Position numbers and translations under genes: made by a program. A stretch of DNA of 27,431 bases from Crickella sp963642455 (lineage in GTDB: Bacteria; Bacillota; Clostridia; Peptostreptococcales; Anaerovoracaceae), in contig CAVIGM010000021.1 of the NCBI GenBank assembly GCA_963642455.1, positions 1 to 27,431 on the forward strand, written 5' to 3'. Below the pieces are notes generated by a model, which was not told where the DNA came from, searched no databases, and was given only the letters and a program-made list of their open reading frames with translations. Positions within the stretch are counted from its first letter, which is position 1, and the number at the start of each line of letters is the position of its first letter. Shown here one piece after another: positions 8,764-16,551 of this stretch.

Positions 8764-9855
8764 TTAATCGTGAATCTCTATATAATGCGTATCCTTTGCT
8801 CTGAACTGACCAATAACTGCATTCTGGCAGCCGGCCTCTCCGAGCCTGTATTGAAGCTCCGCAAGGTCCTTCTCGGATACCGAGAAAAGCAGTCCGCCTG
8901 ATGTCTGAGGGTCAAAGAGGCAGTCAATTGTATTAAGCTTGGTATTGCTGCATTTCTCGATTATATCATCTGCAAGATAGCTTCTGTTGCGATATGCTCC
9001 TGCAGGAATGATTCCCATGCTTGCCATTTCGAGAGCTCTTGGGAAGATAGGAACACGGCTTGCATAAATATCCAGAGTCAGATTGCTTGACTTAGCCATC
9101 TCGGCAGCATGGCCAAGAAGACCGAAGCCTGTAATATCTGTGCAGCCGCCGAGCTTAAGTCCTCTTGCCGCTTCGCCTGCATATTTATTGAGCTGAGCCA
9201 TTACCTTTGTAATCTCGGCACTTTCGTCTGGTGTAAGAAGGCCAGCCTTATCTGCTGTTGTAAGAATTCCTGTTCCGACCGTCTTAGTGATTACAAGATA
9301 ATCTCCTTCTCTTCCTGTATTTGGAAGAATCTCGGATGGATGGGCGAAGCCTGTTACAGAAAGTCCGTATTTAGGCTCTTTGTCCTGTATGCTATGGCCG
9401 CCGACTATCATCGCACCTGCCTCGTTAACCTTGTCGTTGCCACCCTCGAGTATTGCCTTGACAGATTCGAGAGGAAGAACGTCAGGGAAGCATAGCAGAT
9501 TCATTGCAAGCTTAGGCTGACCACCCATAGCCCATACATCGGATAGAGAATTAGCCGCAGCAATCTGACCGAAATAGTAAGGATCATCTACTATCGGTGG
9601 GAAGAAATCAATCGTATTTATAAGCGCTACCTCGTCTGACACCTTATATACGCAGGCATCATCCGAACTCTCGAAGCCGACAAGAACATTTGGATCCTTG
9701 ATCTTCGGTAGCTTAGAGAGAATGTCTGACAGGACTCCCGGCCCTATTTTTGCGCCTCATCCACCGGCACTTGTCATCTCCGTCAGCTTAACCTCGGAAG
9801 GATCGAGCGTCCTTGTAATCGAGCAGCTTTTCTTTTCTTCTATAGCTTCAGCCAT
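8764..9855 (-). CDS. selD: Selenide, water dikinase (selenophosphate synthase), Sec-containing
   Basis: Makes selenophosphate from selenide and ATP, the selenium donor for SelA. An in-frame UGA (9757-9759) lies exactly at the catalytic position, giving SAGG-Sec33-GAKIG, where other SelD proteins have Cys or Sec. Reading through gives 363 residues, the normal family length. Downstream of Sec are SSDDACVY, the metal/ATP-binding aspartates, DVWAMGG, and GCTDITGFGLLGH. The ATG at 9855 has AGGAG just upstream (TAGGAGAAAAGAT). Calling the gene from the downstream ATG at 9642 would drop the active site. It is divergent from the FTR-like gene and precedes the acyltransferase-like gene. It is self-dependent: making this enzyme needs selenophosphate. 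Confidence 0.95.
9731..9745 (-). promoter_or_regulatory. Candidate bacterial SECIS hairpin of selD
   Basis: On the minus strand, 11 bases after the UGA, AGGG pairs with TCCT (one G-U) around a 7-base loop CCGGGAG. Distance and G-rich apical loop suit a bacterial SECIS recognised by SelB. The stem is short, so the exact fold is uncertain. Confidence 0.45.
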
Positions 9856-9902
9856 ATCTTTTCTCCTATTCTTATAGAGAATTATAACACAAGCGCTACT
9901 TA

Positions 9903-10048
9903 TATTGATATAATAAATAATAAGCTTGAGGCCTTGATTAAGGACGTAATCAAAGGCCTGAGCAAAGGACTCAGCCAAAGGCCACAGGTATTGATAAACG
10001 AGCTAATCAAATGGCCTGACTTGGCTTTACGAAAGGAAGGTATGCGGT
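9903..10048 (+). promoter_or_regulatory. Leader of the FTR-like gene with three TAATCAA..GGCC copies and hairpins
   Basis: A TATAAT (9909-9914) may be the -10 of a plus-strand promoter, with a poor -35. Downstream, GGCCTTGATTA (9930-9940) pairs with TAATCAAAGGCC (9947-9958, one bulged A). A second hairpin CTGAG/CTCAG (9958-9962 with 9970-9974) overlaps the end of the first, so the two may compete. A further copy, TAATCAAATGGCCTGA, lies at 10004-10019. Function unknown. Confidence 0.45.
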
Positions 10049-10246
10049 ATGAAGATTAGATATAACGAAGATGCTAATATAGTTGAGAAAATAAGAGAAG
10101 GGATCAAACGCAAGGACGGCCACTGCCCATGCAGACTTGAGATGACAGAGGACACTATGTGTATGTGCAAGGAATTCAGAGACCAGATTGCCGATCCTGA
10201 TTTCGAGGGCTACTGCCATTGCATGCTCTATTATAAGGAGAAATAG
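10049..10246 (+). CDS. Small ferredoxin:thioredoxin reductase catalytic-subunit-like protein
   Basis: A 65-residue cysteine-rich protein with CPC (26-28), CMC (38-40) and CHC (56-58). It recalls the CPC..CPC..CHC pattern of ferredoxin:thioredoxin reductase beta chains, which hold a 4Fe-4S cluster next to a redox-active disulfide. The spacing (9 and 15 residues) differs from the plant/cyanobacterial form, the middle motif has Met for Pro, and the protein is much shorter. Similar minimal versions occur in Clostridia. It may pass electrons from ferredoxin to a disulfide or selenide target; this is inference. AAGGAAGG at 10033-10040 supports the ATG. It lies between selD and tRNA-Sec, which suggests a role linked to selenium or thiol redox chemistry. 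Confidence 0.75.
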   Translation: MKIRYNEDANIVEKIREGIKRKDGHCPCRLEMTEDTMCMCKEFRDQIADPDFEGYCHCMLYYKEK

Positions 10247-10299
10247 AGAAATTAATCGAAACAATTGAAATAATTGGAATAATTGAGCATTGAAATAAA

Positions 10300-10328
10300 T
10301 TGAAATTGCGATATTAAGATGTTACAAT
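10300..10328 (+). promoter_or_regulatory. Promoter of tRNA-Sec (probably of the tRNA-Sec-selA-selB unit)
   Basis: TTGAAA (10300-10305), a 17-base spacer and TACAAT (10323-10328) form a good sigma-A promoter. Transcription would start about 11 bases before the tRNA. No terminator is seen between the tRNA and selA. Confidence 0.75.
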
Positions 10329-10345
10329 GCAATTTGGTACGACTT

Positions 10346-10442
10346 GGGAGTGGATAGGTGCTGGTGTGCCTAACGGTCTTCAAAACCGATTTGGGGAGTT
10401 AGTAGCTTCCCGGGTGAGTTCGATTCTCACGCACTCCCGCCA
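10346..10442 (+). tRNA. selC: tRNA-Sec (anticodon TCA)
   Basis: A 97-base tRNA with encoded CCA (10440-10442). The acceptor arm GGGAGTG pairs with CACTCCC. The long 6-bp D-stem AGGTGC/GTGCCT has a 4-base loop. The anticodon loop CTTCAAA has TCA at 10380-10382. There is a long variable arm GGGGAG/CTTCCC, and the T-arm is GTGAG TTCGATT CTCAC. The extended D-stem and long variable arm are hallmarks of tRNA-Sec recognised by SelA and SelB. It is immediately upstream of selA. Confidence 0.97.
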
Positions 10443-10471
10443 TCTTTTTGTATGTCGTGGGAGGATGACAA

Positions 10472-11875
10472 ATGAATAAGAAAGACATTCTGAGAAGAAT
10501 ACCAAAGATCGATGAGGTGCTCCACCAGGAACCTCTTTTTGTTCTTTTTGAAGAAAAAGGGCAGACTCTTGTAACCGATACTGCAAGGGCAGTCATCGCA
10601 GATCTAAGAGAAGAGATACTTGCGATGGACGAGAAATTAAGCGAGAAATTCGACGCTTCGGAGCTTAGCTGCAGCGCTGTTGCCGAGGCCGTCAAAGAGA
10701 GGCTCTACGAGAATGAGAAGAATCGCCTGATTGATGCTATCAACGCAACAGGAACAATTCTTCATACTAATCTCGGAAGAGCGCCGCTTTGCAAGGAGGC
10801 AGTCGAGAATGTGCTTAAGGTTGCACAGGGCTATTCCAATCTTGAATACGATGTCAAGGCAGGCAAAAGAGGCTCAAGGCACGATATAGTAAGCAGCCTT
10901 ATCGCCGAGCTTACAGGCGCAGAGGATGCGATGGTTGTTAACAACAATGCAGCCGCAACAATGATAGTCCTTTCGACGATGGCAAAGGGCGGCGAGTGTA
11001 TCGTTTCAAGAGGAGAGCTTGTCGAAATCGGAGGAGCTTTTCGAATTCCAGATATTATGGCCGAAAGCGGTGCGACACTAAGAGAGGTTGGCACAACGAA
11101 TAAAACCAAGGTCAGCGACTACGAGAAAGCCATCGATGAAGAGGCAACTCGTGCTCTTATGAAGGTGCACAAGAGCAACTATGATATAGTCGGTTTTACG
11201 GAAGAAGCAAGCCTTGAGGAGCTTGTGGCTCTCGGACAGAGCAAGGACCTTCCTGTGATTTTCGATATGGGTAACGGCCTCATGCTCGACATGTCAGAAT
11301 ATGGGCTAAGCGAGCCAAATGTTAAGGCGTCAATCGACACGGGAATTGATGTAATGCTATTCAGCGGTGACAAGCTGCTTGGCGGACCTCAGGCAGGCAT
11401 CATTGTCGGCAGGAAGAAATACATATCAGCTATGAAGAAGAATCCTCTTGCAAGAGCGATGAGAGTAGACAAGATGACTTTTGCCGCACTTGAGGAGACT
11501 CTTAAGAAGTACAGAGATAGAAAAGTCGCTCTTAGAGATATTCCGGTGCTTAGAATGATTTCGATGCCAGATGATGAGCTTAGAAAAGCCGCCGAGACTC
11601 TCGCGGGGCTTATCAAGGATGTAAATAGCGAGCTTAATATTTCGGTAGTAGAGGTGGAAGACCAGATCGGCGGCGGCTCAGCTCCTATGGTTAGACTTCC
11701 TGGCTATGCAGTTGCTGTAACGGCAGACGATGCTACAACCAAGAGCCTCGAGAGAAGGCTAAGAAAACAGCCTAAGCCTATCATTGCTCGCATCAATGAT
11801 GACAGACTCTTGCTCTGCACCCGCACGATTGCAGACGATGAGCTCGAGATTGTAGCAGCGGCCTTTTCAAATTAA
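10472..11875 (+). CDS. selA: L-seryl-tRNA(Sec) selenium transferase
   Basis: PLP enzyme that converts seryl-tRNA(Sec) to selenocysteinyl-tRNA(Sec) using selenophosphate; it acts as a homodecamer in the cytoplasm. The 467-residue length is typical. The N-terminal RRIPKIDEVL region is the tRNA-binding part. INATGTILHTNLGRAPL begins the PLP fold, and the Schiff-base Lys is Lys301 in LFSGDKLLGGPQAG. The start ATG follows GGGAGG at 10459-10464. It begins 29 bases after the tRNA-Sec CCA and is followed by selB, so the tRNA is probably processed from a joint transcript. Confidence 0.97.
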   Translation: MNKKDILRRIPKIDEVLHQEPLFVLFEEKGQTLVTDTARAVIADLREEILAMDEKLSEKFDASELSCSAVAEAVKERLYENEKNRLIDAINATGTILHTNLGRAPLCKEAVENVLKVAQGYSNLEYDVKAGKRGSRHDIVSSLIAELTGAEDAMVVNNNAAATMIVLSTMAKGGECIVSRGELVEIGGAFRIPDIMAESGATLREVGTTNKTKVSDYEKAIDEEATRALMKVHKSNYDIVGFTEEASLEELVALGQSKDLPVIFDMGNGLMLDMSEYGLSEPNVKASIDTGIDVMLFSGDKLLGGPQAGIIVGRKKYISAMKKNPLARAMRVDKMTFAALEETLKKYRDRKVALRDIPVLRMISMPDDELRKAAETLAGLIKDVNSELNISVVEVEDQIGGGSAPMVRLPGYAVAVTADDATTKSLERRLRKQPKPIIARINDDRLLLCTRTIADDELEIVAAAFSN

Positions 11876-11896
11876 GGTAATTAAGCAAAAGGCGGC

Positions 11897-11952
11897 TGTC
11901 GACATTTGTCGAATTTTGTCGAATTTTGTCGAATTAGCGCGAGAAATGTCGA
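11897..11952. repeat. Helically phased TGTCGA repeats in the selA-selB gap
   Basis: TGTCGA starts at 11897, 11907, 11917, 11927 and 11947, that is at exact 10-base steps. The missing step at 11937 holds a degenerate GCGCGA. Between units the sequence is mostly AATTT. All sites therefore face the same side of the helix. No known binding motif was recognised. Confidence 0.7.
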
Positions 11953-11978
11953 TATATATTGATTGATGGAGAGACGCG

Positions 11979-13880
11979 ATGAAGAATATAATTATCGGAA
12001 CAGCGGGACATGTGGACCACGGCAAGACACTTTTAATTAAGGCCTTGTCGGGCATAGACACAGACAGACTCGCCGAAGAGAAGAAGCGCGGAATTACCAT
12101 AGAACTTGGTTTTGCGCATATTCCAAATGACGATGGCTACAATATAGGCGTAATCGATGTGCCTGGCCACGAGAAATTTATCAAGAATATGCTTGCCGGA
12201 ATAGGCGGCATAGACTTTGTAGTATTTGTCGTTGCGGCAGACGAGGGCATTATGCCTCAGACAAGAGAGCATTTCGAAATTCTTCAGGCGCTTGGAATTG
12301 ATGACGGCATTATCGCTATAACAAAGAAGGATATGGTAGATGAGGCATGGCTCGAGATGCTGATTGAAGAGGTCCAAGAATATTTCAAGGGCTCATTTCT
12401 TGAGGGCAAGCCGATTATCCCAGTATCCGCAAAGACTGGAGAGAACATTGACACGCTTAAGGCTGAGATTATCGCTAAATGTGACCGCGACAACAAGAGA
12501 CTCGAGGCAAAGGAACTTTTCCGTCTGCCAGTAGACAGAGTCTTCACGATGCCTGGCTTCGGAACTGTCGTAACAGGTACGCTGATGGACGGCGAATGTT
12601 CGGTGGGCGATGATATTGTCATTTATCCTGAAGGCATAAGAACGAAGATTCGAGGCATACAGACCTACGGCAAGGAGACAGACAAGGCGATTGCCGGACA
12701 GAGAACGGCCATCAATCTTGCGGGAACAAAGAAAGAAGAAATAAATAGGGGAGATGTGCTCGCCTGGGAGAATGCGGTTACAACAACATCCATGCTTGAT
12801 GTTTCCCTTAAGATATTTGATTCAAGCGACAGAACAGTGCTCAATAATAGCAGAGTGCATATATATTCGGGAAGCAAGGAAGCTCTGTGCAAGGTGATTC
12901 TGCTCGATAGGGATACACTATCTGCAGGCGAGACTTGCTATGCACAGCTTCGGCTCGAGGAGCCTCTGGCGCTAAGGCGAGGAGATAGATTTATCATTCG
13001 CTTCTATTCGCCGATTATTACTATCGGTGGCGGCAGAATTCTTGATGCATATCCTGATAAGCATAAGAGAAATAGAGAAGACGTGCTTAAGGGCATGGAG
13101 CTTCTCGATAAAGGAGAGCTTGCCGAGATTATCTGCATGAAGGCAGGGCAGAGGAGATTTGTAAGAAGCGACGAGCTTGCGCACGAGATAGGAATTCTTG
13201 TTTCCGATATGCAACAAGAAGAGCTTAAGCTCGAGAAGTCTGGCAAGCTAATCAAGCTCGAGGACGGCTCGCTGCTCTCGGCAGACAAGTTCGAAAGGCT
13301 GAAGAAAGATATAGAATATCTTATAAATTCATACCATGATGCTAATCCTCTGTCGGACGGAATTCCTAAGCAGGAACTTCTGTCGAGGCTCAAGACAAAT
13401 TGGCATGTCGAGGATGAGAAGCTTCTTGCGGCGCTTGTTAAGGGCCTGATTGATAGAAAAGTCATCTCAGACAATGGCAAGACTATATCCCTTGCGGGTT
13501 TTGCGGTGGAATATTCGAAGGAGCAGCTTGCGCTTAAGAAGACTATTGCGGACAAATATAAAGAAGCTGGAATTGAGCTTATCAAGAATGACGAGCTTGC
13601 AACTCTTGGCAAGGATAGGAGTACGATAGCAGCGATGCAGCTTGAACTTGCGGAAGAGGGCATAATCAGAAAAGTAGACGCGTCATATTTCATAGATGTC
13701 GATGCTTGGAATAAGGCTATCGCTGTTGCGGTCAAGCTCGGAAGCGATTGGACGCTTGCGCAGTTCCGAGATGAGCTTGGTACCTCAAGGAAATATGCCG
13801 AGATTATTCTCGCGTCCTTCGATAAGGCGGGATATACATTCTTCAATGGCAAGACGAGAATGTCATTGATTGCTAAGTAG
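11979..13880 (+). CDS. selB: Selenocysteine-specific translation elongation factor
   Basis: GTPase that delivers Sec-tRNA(Sec) to the ribosome at UGA codons by binding the SECIS hairpin. The 633-residue protein has the G1 loop GHVDHGKT (residues 10-17), a switch region ERKKRGITIELGFA-like segment, DVPGHEKFIKNM (G3), and ITKKD (G4). EF-Tu-like beta-barrel domains follow to about residue 340, then a C-terminal array of winged helices that contacts the SECIS RNA. The start is preceded by GGAGA at 11969-11973. It follows selA after a 103-base gap carrying phased repeats. It supports both Sec genes in this window, selD and prdB. Confidence 0.97.
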   Translation: MKNIIIGTAGHVDHGKTLLIKALSGIDTDRLAEEKKRGITIELGFAHIPNDDGYNIGVIDVPGHEKFIKNMLAGIGGIDFVVFVVAADEGIMPQTREHFEILQALGIDDGIIAITKKDMVDEAWLEMLIEEVQEYFKGSFLEGKPIIPVSAKTGENIDTLKAEIIAKCDRDNKRLEAKELFRLPVDRVFTMPGFGTVVTGTLMDGECSVGDDIVIYPEGIRTKIRGIQTYGKETDKAIAGQRTAINLAGTKKEEINRGDVLAWENAVTTTSMLDVSLKIFDSSDRTVLNNSRVHIYSGSKEALCKVILLDRDTLSAGETCYAQLRLEEPLALRRGDRFIIRFYSPIITIGGGRILDAYPDKHKRNREDVLKGMELLDKGELAEIICMKAGQRRFVRSDELAHEIGILVSDMQQEELKLEKSGKLIKLEDGSLLSADKFERLKKDIEYLINSYHDANPLSDGIPKQELLSRLKTNWHVEDEKLLAALVKGLIDRKVISDNGKTISLAGFAVEYSKEQLALKKTIADKYKEAGIELIKNDELATLGKDRSTIAAMQLELAEEGIIRKVDASYFIDVDAWNKAIAVAVKLGSDWTLAQFRDELGTSRKYAEIILASFDKAGYTFFNGKTRMSLIAK

Positions 13881-13897
13881 TAGAGACAGGAGCTTGT

Positions 13898-14440
13898 ATG
13901 AAAATTAGAAAAGTAATAGCAGCATTGCTGCTGGTGCTTGTCGGCATGCTGCTTACAGCTTGTCAGAATACGCCGACGGACGCTGTCAAGAAGGCGCTTA
14001 AGGATTTCCAAAAGAGCGAGACGAGCGAAGGCGAGCTTGCTCTTACCGATGAGGCTATGGACGAAGAAATCCTTCTCCTCTACAGCCAGGTTCTCGATCG
14101 GGAGAAGGATTTCGACTTTGATATCCTCTCCGAGGATATCGCTGAGGACGGAAAGACTGCTGTTGTCACAGTCAGTCTTTCAACCTATGATTTCGGCCTT
14201 GCATATCTCGATACCTGGGACGAAATCATAGCAAGCGGTAATACCGATGAGAAGCATTTATATAAGACTATGTTCAATAAGATGCTCGAACTCGAAGAGA
14301 AGACCTACACTGCAGATATTTCAATCAACTGCAGCCTTAAGGACGGCAAGTGGACAACAGATATTAATACTAATTCCGCATTTAAGAATGCAATCTTCGG
14401 CGGAGTACCCGAGCTTGTCGAGGAATTCGCCCAGCTATAG
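13898..14440 (+). CDS. Putative lipoprotein of unknown function
   Basis: A 180-residue protein with a lipoprotein signal peptide: basic start MKIRK, a hydrophobic stretch, and lipobox LTAC with the acylated Cys at residue 22. The mature part is acidic and has the helix-then-sheet look of small extracytoplasmic lipoproteins of Gram-positives (VVTVSLSTYDFG, ISINCSLKDGKWT). No named family was recognised. It would be anchored on the outer face of the membrane. AGGAG at 13890-13894 supports the start. It follows selB by 17 bases and may share its transcript, but a functional link to selenium is not evident. Confidence 0.8.
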   Translation: MKIRKVIAALLLVLVGMLLTACQNTPTDAVKKALKDFQKSETSEGELALTDEAMDEEILLLYSQVLDREKDFDFDILSEDIAEDGKTAVVTVSLSTYDFGLAYLDTWDEIIASGNTDEKHLYKTMFNKMLELEEKTYTADISINCSLKDGKWTTDINTNSAFKNAIFGGVPELVEEFAQL

Positions 14441-14506
14441 AACAAGAACAGTAACAATAACATAGACAACAATTTTTACAGAGATAATTATAAAGAGGTG
14501 GAAGAA

Positions 14507-15358
14507 ATGGCAGAAACAACAGAAAATTGCACACATGATTGCTCAAGTTGCAGCGCTAACTGCGGAGACAGACAAGAAGGAAACGGAATTCCAAAGGCCG
14601 CACTCAATCAATATAGCAGCATCAAGAAGGTTATCGGTGTTGTAAGCGGCAAGGGCGGCGTTGGCAAATCAATGGTTACAGCGCTTTCGGCAATTGCAGC
14701 TAACAGAGATGGCTTCAAGGTAGGAATTATGGATGCGGATATTACAGGCCCTTCGATTCCTATGATGTTCGGACAGCATAAGCAGGCCGAAGCATCTGAC
14801 GCAGGCATTGTTCCTGTAGAGACAGCAACAGGAATCAAGATTATGTCCCTTAATCTTCTGACTGAGAACGAGACGGACCCTGTTATATGGAGAGGCCCTG
14901 TAATCGGCGGAGTTGTAGAGCAGTTCTGGACAGATGTTTTCTGGGGAGACCTTGATGTTCTCTTCATAGATATGCCTCCGGGCACAGGCGATGTTCCGCT
15001 GACTGTTTTCCAGACACTTCCTGTTGACGGAATTATAGTTGTAACATCACCTCAGGAACTTGTTTCGATGATCGTTACAAAGGCTGTTAATATGGCGAAG
15101 ATGATGAACATTCCTGTTCTTGGACTTGTTGAGAATATGAGCTATTTCGAATGTCCTGACTGCGGCAAGAAGCTCGAGATCTTCGGACCTTCCTCGGCAG
15201 TTGAGGTTGCTCACAATAATAAGATCAACCTTATAGAGAAGCTCCCTATCAATCCAATGCTCGCTAAGCAGGCAGACCTTGGCAAGATTGAATTCTCCGC
15301 AGGCACAGAGATGGAGTCCATACTTCCAATCCTCGACAGCCTCGGACTCACGAAGTAG
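14507..15358 (+). CDS. Mrp/NBP35-family iron-sulfur cluster carrier ATPase
   Basis: A 283-residue P-loop ATPase of the Mrp/ApbC/NBP35 group, thought to bind and transfer Fe-S clusters in the cytoplasm. The N-terminus has cysteines in a Cx3Cx2Cx3C arrangement (Cys8, 12, 15, 19), as in NBP35-type members. The deviant Walker A is GKGGVGKS (residues 48-55), with DADITGPSIP, FIDMPPGTGD and the C-terminal CPDCGK cluster-binding CxxC. The ATG at 14507 is preferred over the GTG at 14498, because AGAGGTGG lies just before it. It likely serves Fe-S proteins such as the FTR-like or PrdC proteins; this is inference only. Confidence 0.92.
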   Translation: MAETTENCTHDCSSCSANCGDRQEGNGIPKAALNQYSSIKKVIGVVSGKGGVGKSMVTALSAIAANRDGFKVGIMDADITGPSIPMMFGQHKQAEASDAGIVPVETATGIKIMSLNLLTENETDPVIWRGPVIGGVVEQFWTDVFWGDLDVLFIDMPPGTGDVPLTVFQTLPVDGIIVVTSPQELVSMIVTKAVNMAKMMNIPVLGLVENMSYFECPDCGKKLEIFGPSSAVEVAHNNKINLIEKLPINPMLAKQADLGKIEFSAGTEMESILPILDSLGLTK

Positions 15359-15465
15359 TTATTTGTACAGGCCGGCATTTGCAGAACTTAGGCTCTATAG
15401 GCAGAACAAGAGCGGGCGCCTGCGAAAGCCAGTCAACGCTAATACATTAATAAGGAAAGAAAGAA

Positions 15466-16551
15466 TTGAGCGAACTAATCAGACTTGAAAATATCAGCAA
15501 GAGCTTCGGCGACAATGAGGTTCTTGACGAGCTTTATCTTAGCGTATCCGAGAACGAATTTGTAACTCTCCTCGGACCGTCTGGCTGCGGCAAGACGACA
15601 ACCCTTCGTATCATCGGAGGCTTCGAGCAGCCTGACAGCGGCAAGGTGTTTTTCGATGGCAAGGACATCACGAACCTTCCTCCTAACAAGAGAAATATCA
15701 ATACCGTATTTCAGAATTATGCGCTTTTCCCACATATGAATGTTGGCGAGAACATTGCCTTTGGCCTTAAGGTCAGCGGCAAGAGCGACCAATATATCAA
15801 GGATAAGATCAAATATGCTCTTAAGCTTGTCAACCTCAAAGGCTTCGAGAATCGCAAAATCACTGAGCTTTCGGGCGGACAACAGCAGAGAATCGCAATG
15901 GCAAGGGCTATCGTCAATGAGCCTAAGGTGCTGCTTCTTGATGAGCCTCTCGGAGCGCTCGACCTTAAGCTGCGCCAGGAAATGCAATATGAGCTTGTCA
16001 GATTGAAAAAAGAGCTCGGCATAACCTTCATCTACGTAACTCACGACCAGGAAGAGGCGCTTACCATGTCCGACAAGGTCGTTGTTATGAACGATGGATA
16101 CATTCAGCAGGAGGGAACTCCAGAGCAGATTTATAACGAGCCTGAGAACGCCTTCGTTGCCGATTTTATCGGAGACAGCAATATTCTTTCTGGAAGAATG
16201 ATAGAGGACAACCTCGTTGAAGTGGCGGGCGTCAAGCTCCCTTGTATCGACGGAACTCATAACGGCTTCAGGCCTAATGAAAAAGTCGATGTCGTAATTA
16301 GACCTGAGGACATCGAGATCAGGCCTTACGGACAGGGCATCTTCAACGGCGAGATTATAAGCAAGCTCTTTATCGGAGTTCACTACGAAATGCTTGTTAA
16401 TGGTGAGTCGAGCGGCTACGAATGGCTGCTACAGAACTATGACGAGCACGAGGTAGGAAGCAGAATCGGCATGTATATAAGACCAGAAAATATTCAGATA
16501 ATGCACAAGCCACAATCGGAGGACGAGAAAGCACTTGAACTTGACATCTAG
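15466..16551 (+). CDS. potA: Spermidine/putrescine ABC transporter ATP-binding protein
   Basis: ATPase of a polyamine importer. The 361 residues contain Walker A GPSGCGKT (37-44), the Q-loop in NTVFQNYALFPH, signature LSGGQQQR, Walker B VLLLDEPLGALD and the switch His in VTHDQEEALTMSDK. A C-terminal TOBE-like regulatory domain follows (from about residue 240). The start is a TTG at 15466, preceded by AAGGA at 15452-15456. Another start may be used, but homology begins here. It is first in potABCD, 107 bases after mrp, where no clear promoter was seen. Confidence 0.92.
   Translation: MSELIRLENISKSFGDNEVLDELYLSVSENEFVTLLGPSGCGKTTTLRIIGGFEQPDSGKVFFDGKDITNLPPNKRNINTVFQNYALFPHMNVGENIAFGLKVSGKSDQYIKDKIKYALKLVNLKGFENRKITELSGGQQQRIAMARAIVNEPKVLLLDEPLGALDLKLRQEMQYELVRLKKELGITFIYVTHDQEEALTMSDKVVVMNDGYIQQEGTPEQIYNEPENAFVADFIGDSNILSGRMIEDNLVEVAGVKLPCIDGTHNGFRPNEKVDVVIRPEDIEIRPYGQGIFNGEIISKLFIGVHYEMLVNGESSGYEWLLQNYDEHEVGSRIGMYIRPENIQIMHKPQSEDEKALELDI

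Noticed and set aside
9757..9978. selD read as a broken gene or as two proteins
   Set aside because: The single UGA lies exactly at the known Sec/Cys catalytic position, both sides are in frame and a Sec system is encoded next door.
10253..10308. AATTGAAA-rich stretch before the tRNA-Sec promoter as a repeat array
   Set aside because: Units are irregular and low-complexity; nothing beyond AT-rich promoter DNA can be supported.
13004..14011. Long minus-strand open frame of 335 codons opposite selB
   Set aside because: Serine-rich shadow translation of the selB coding strand; no ribosome site and no recognisable domain.
15475..16383. 302-codon minus-strand frame opposite potA
   Set aside because: Mirror of a clear ABC ATPase gene; no start signal and no family resemblance.
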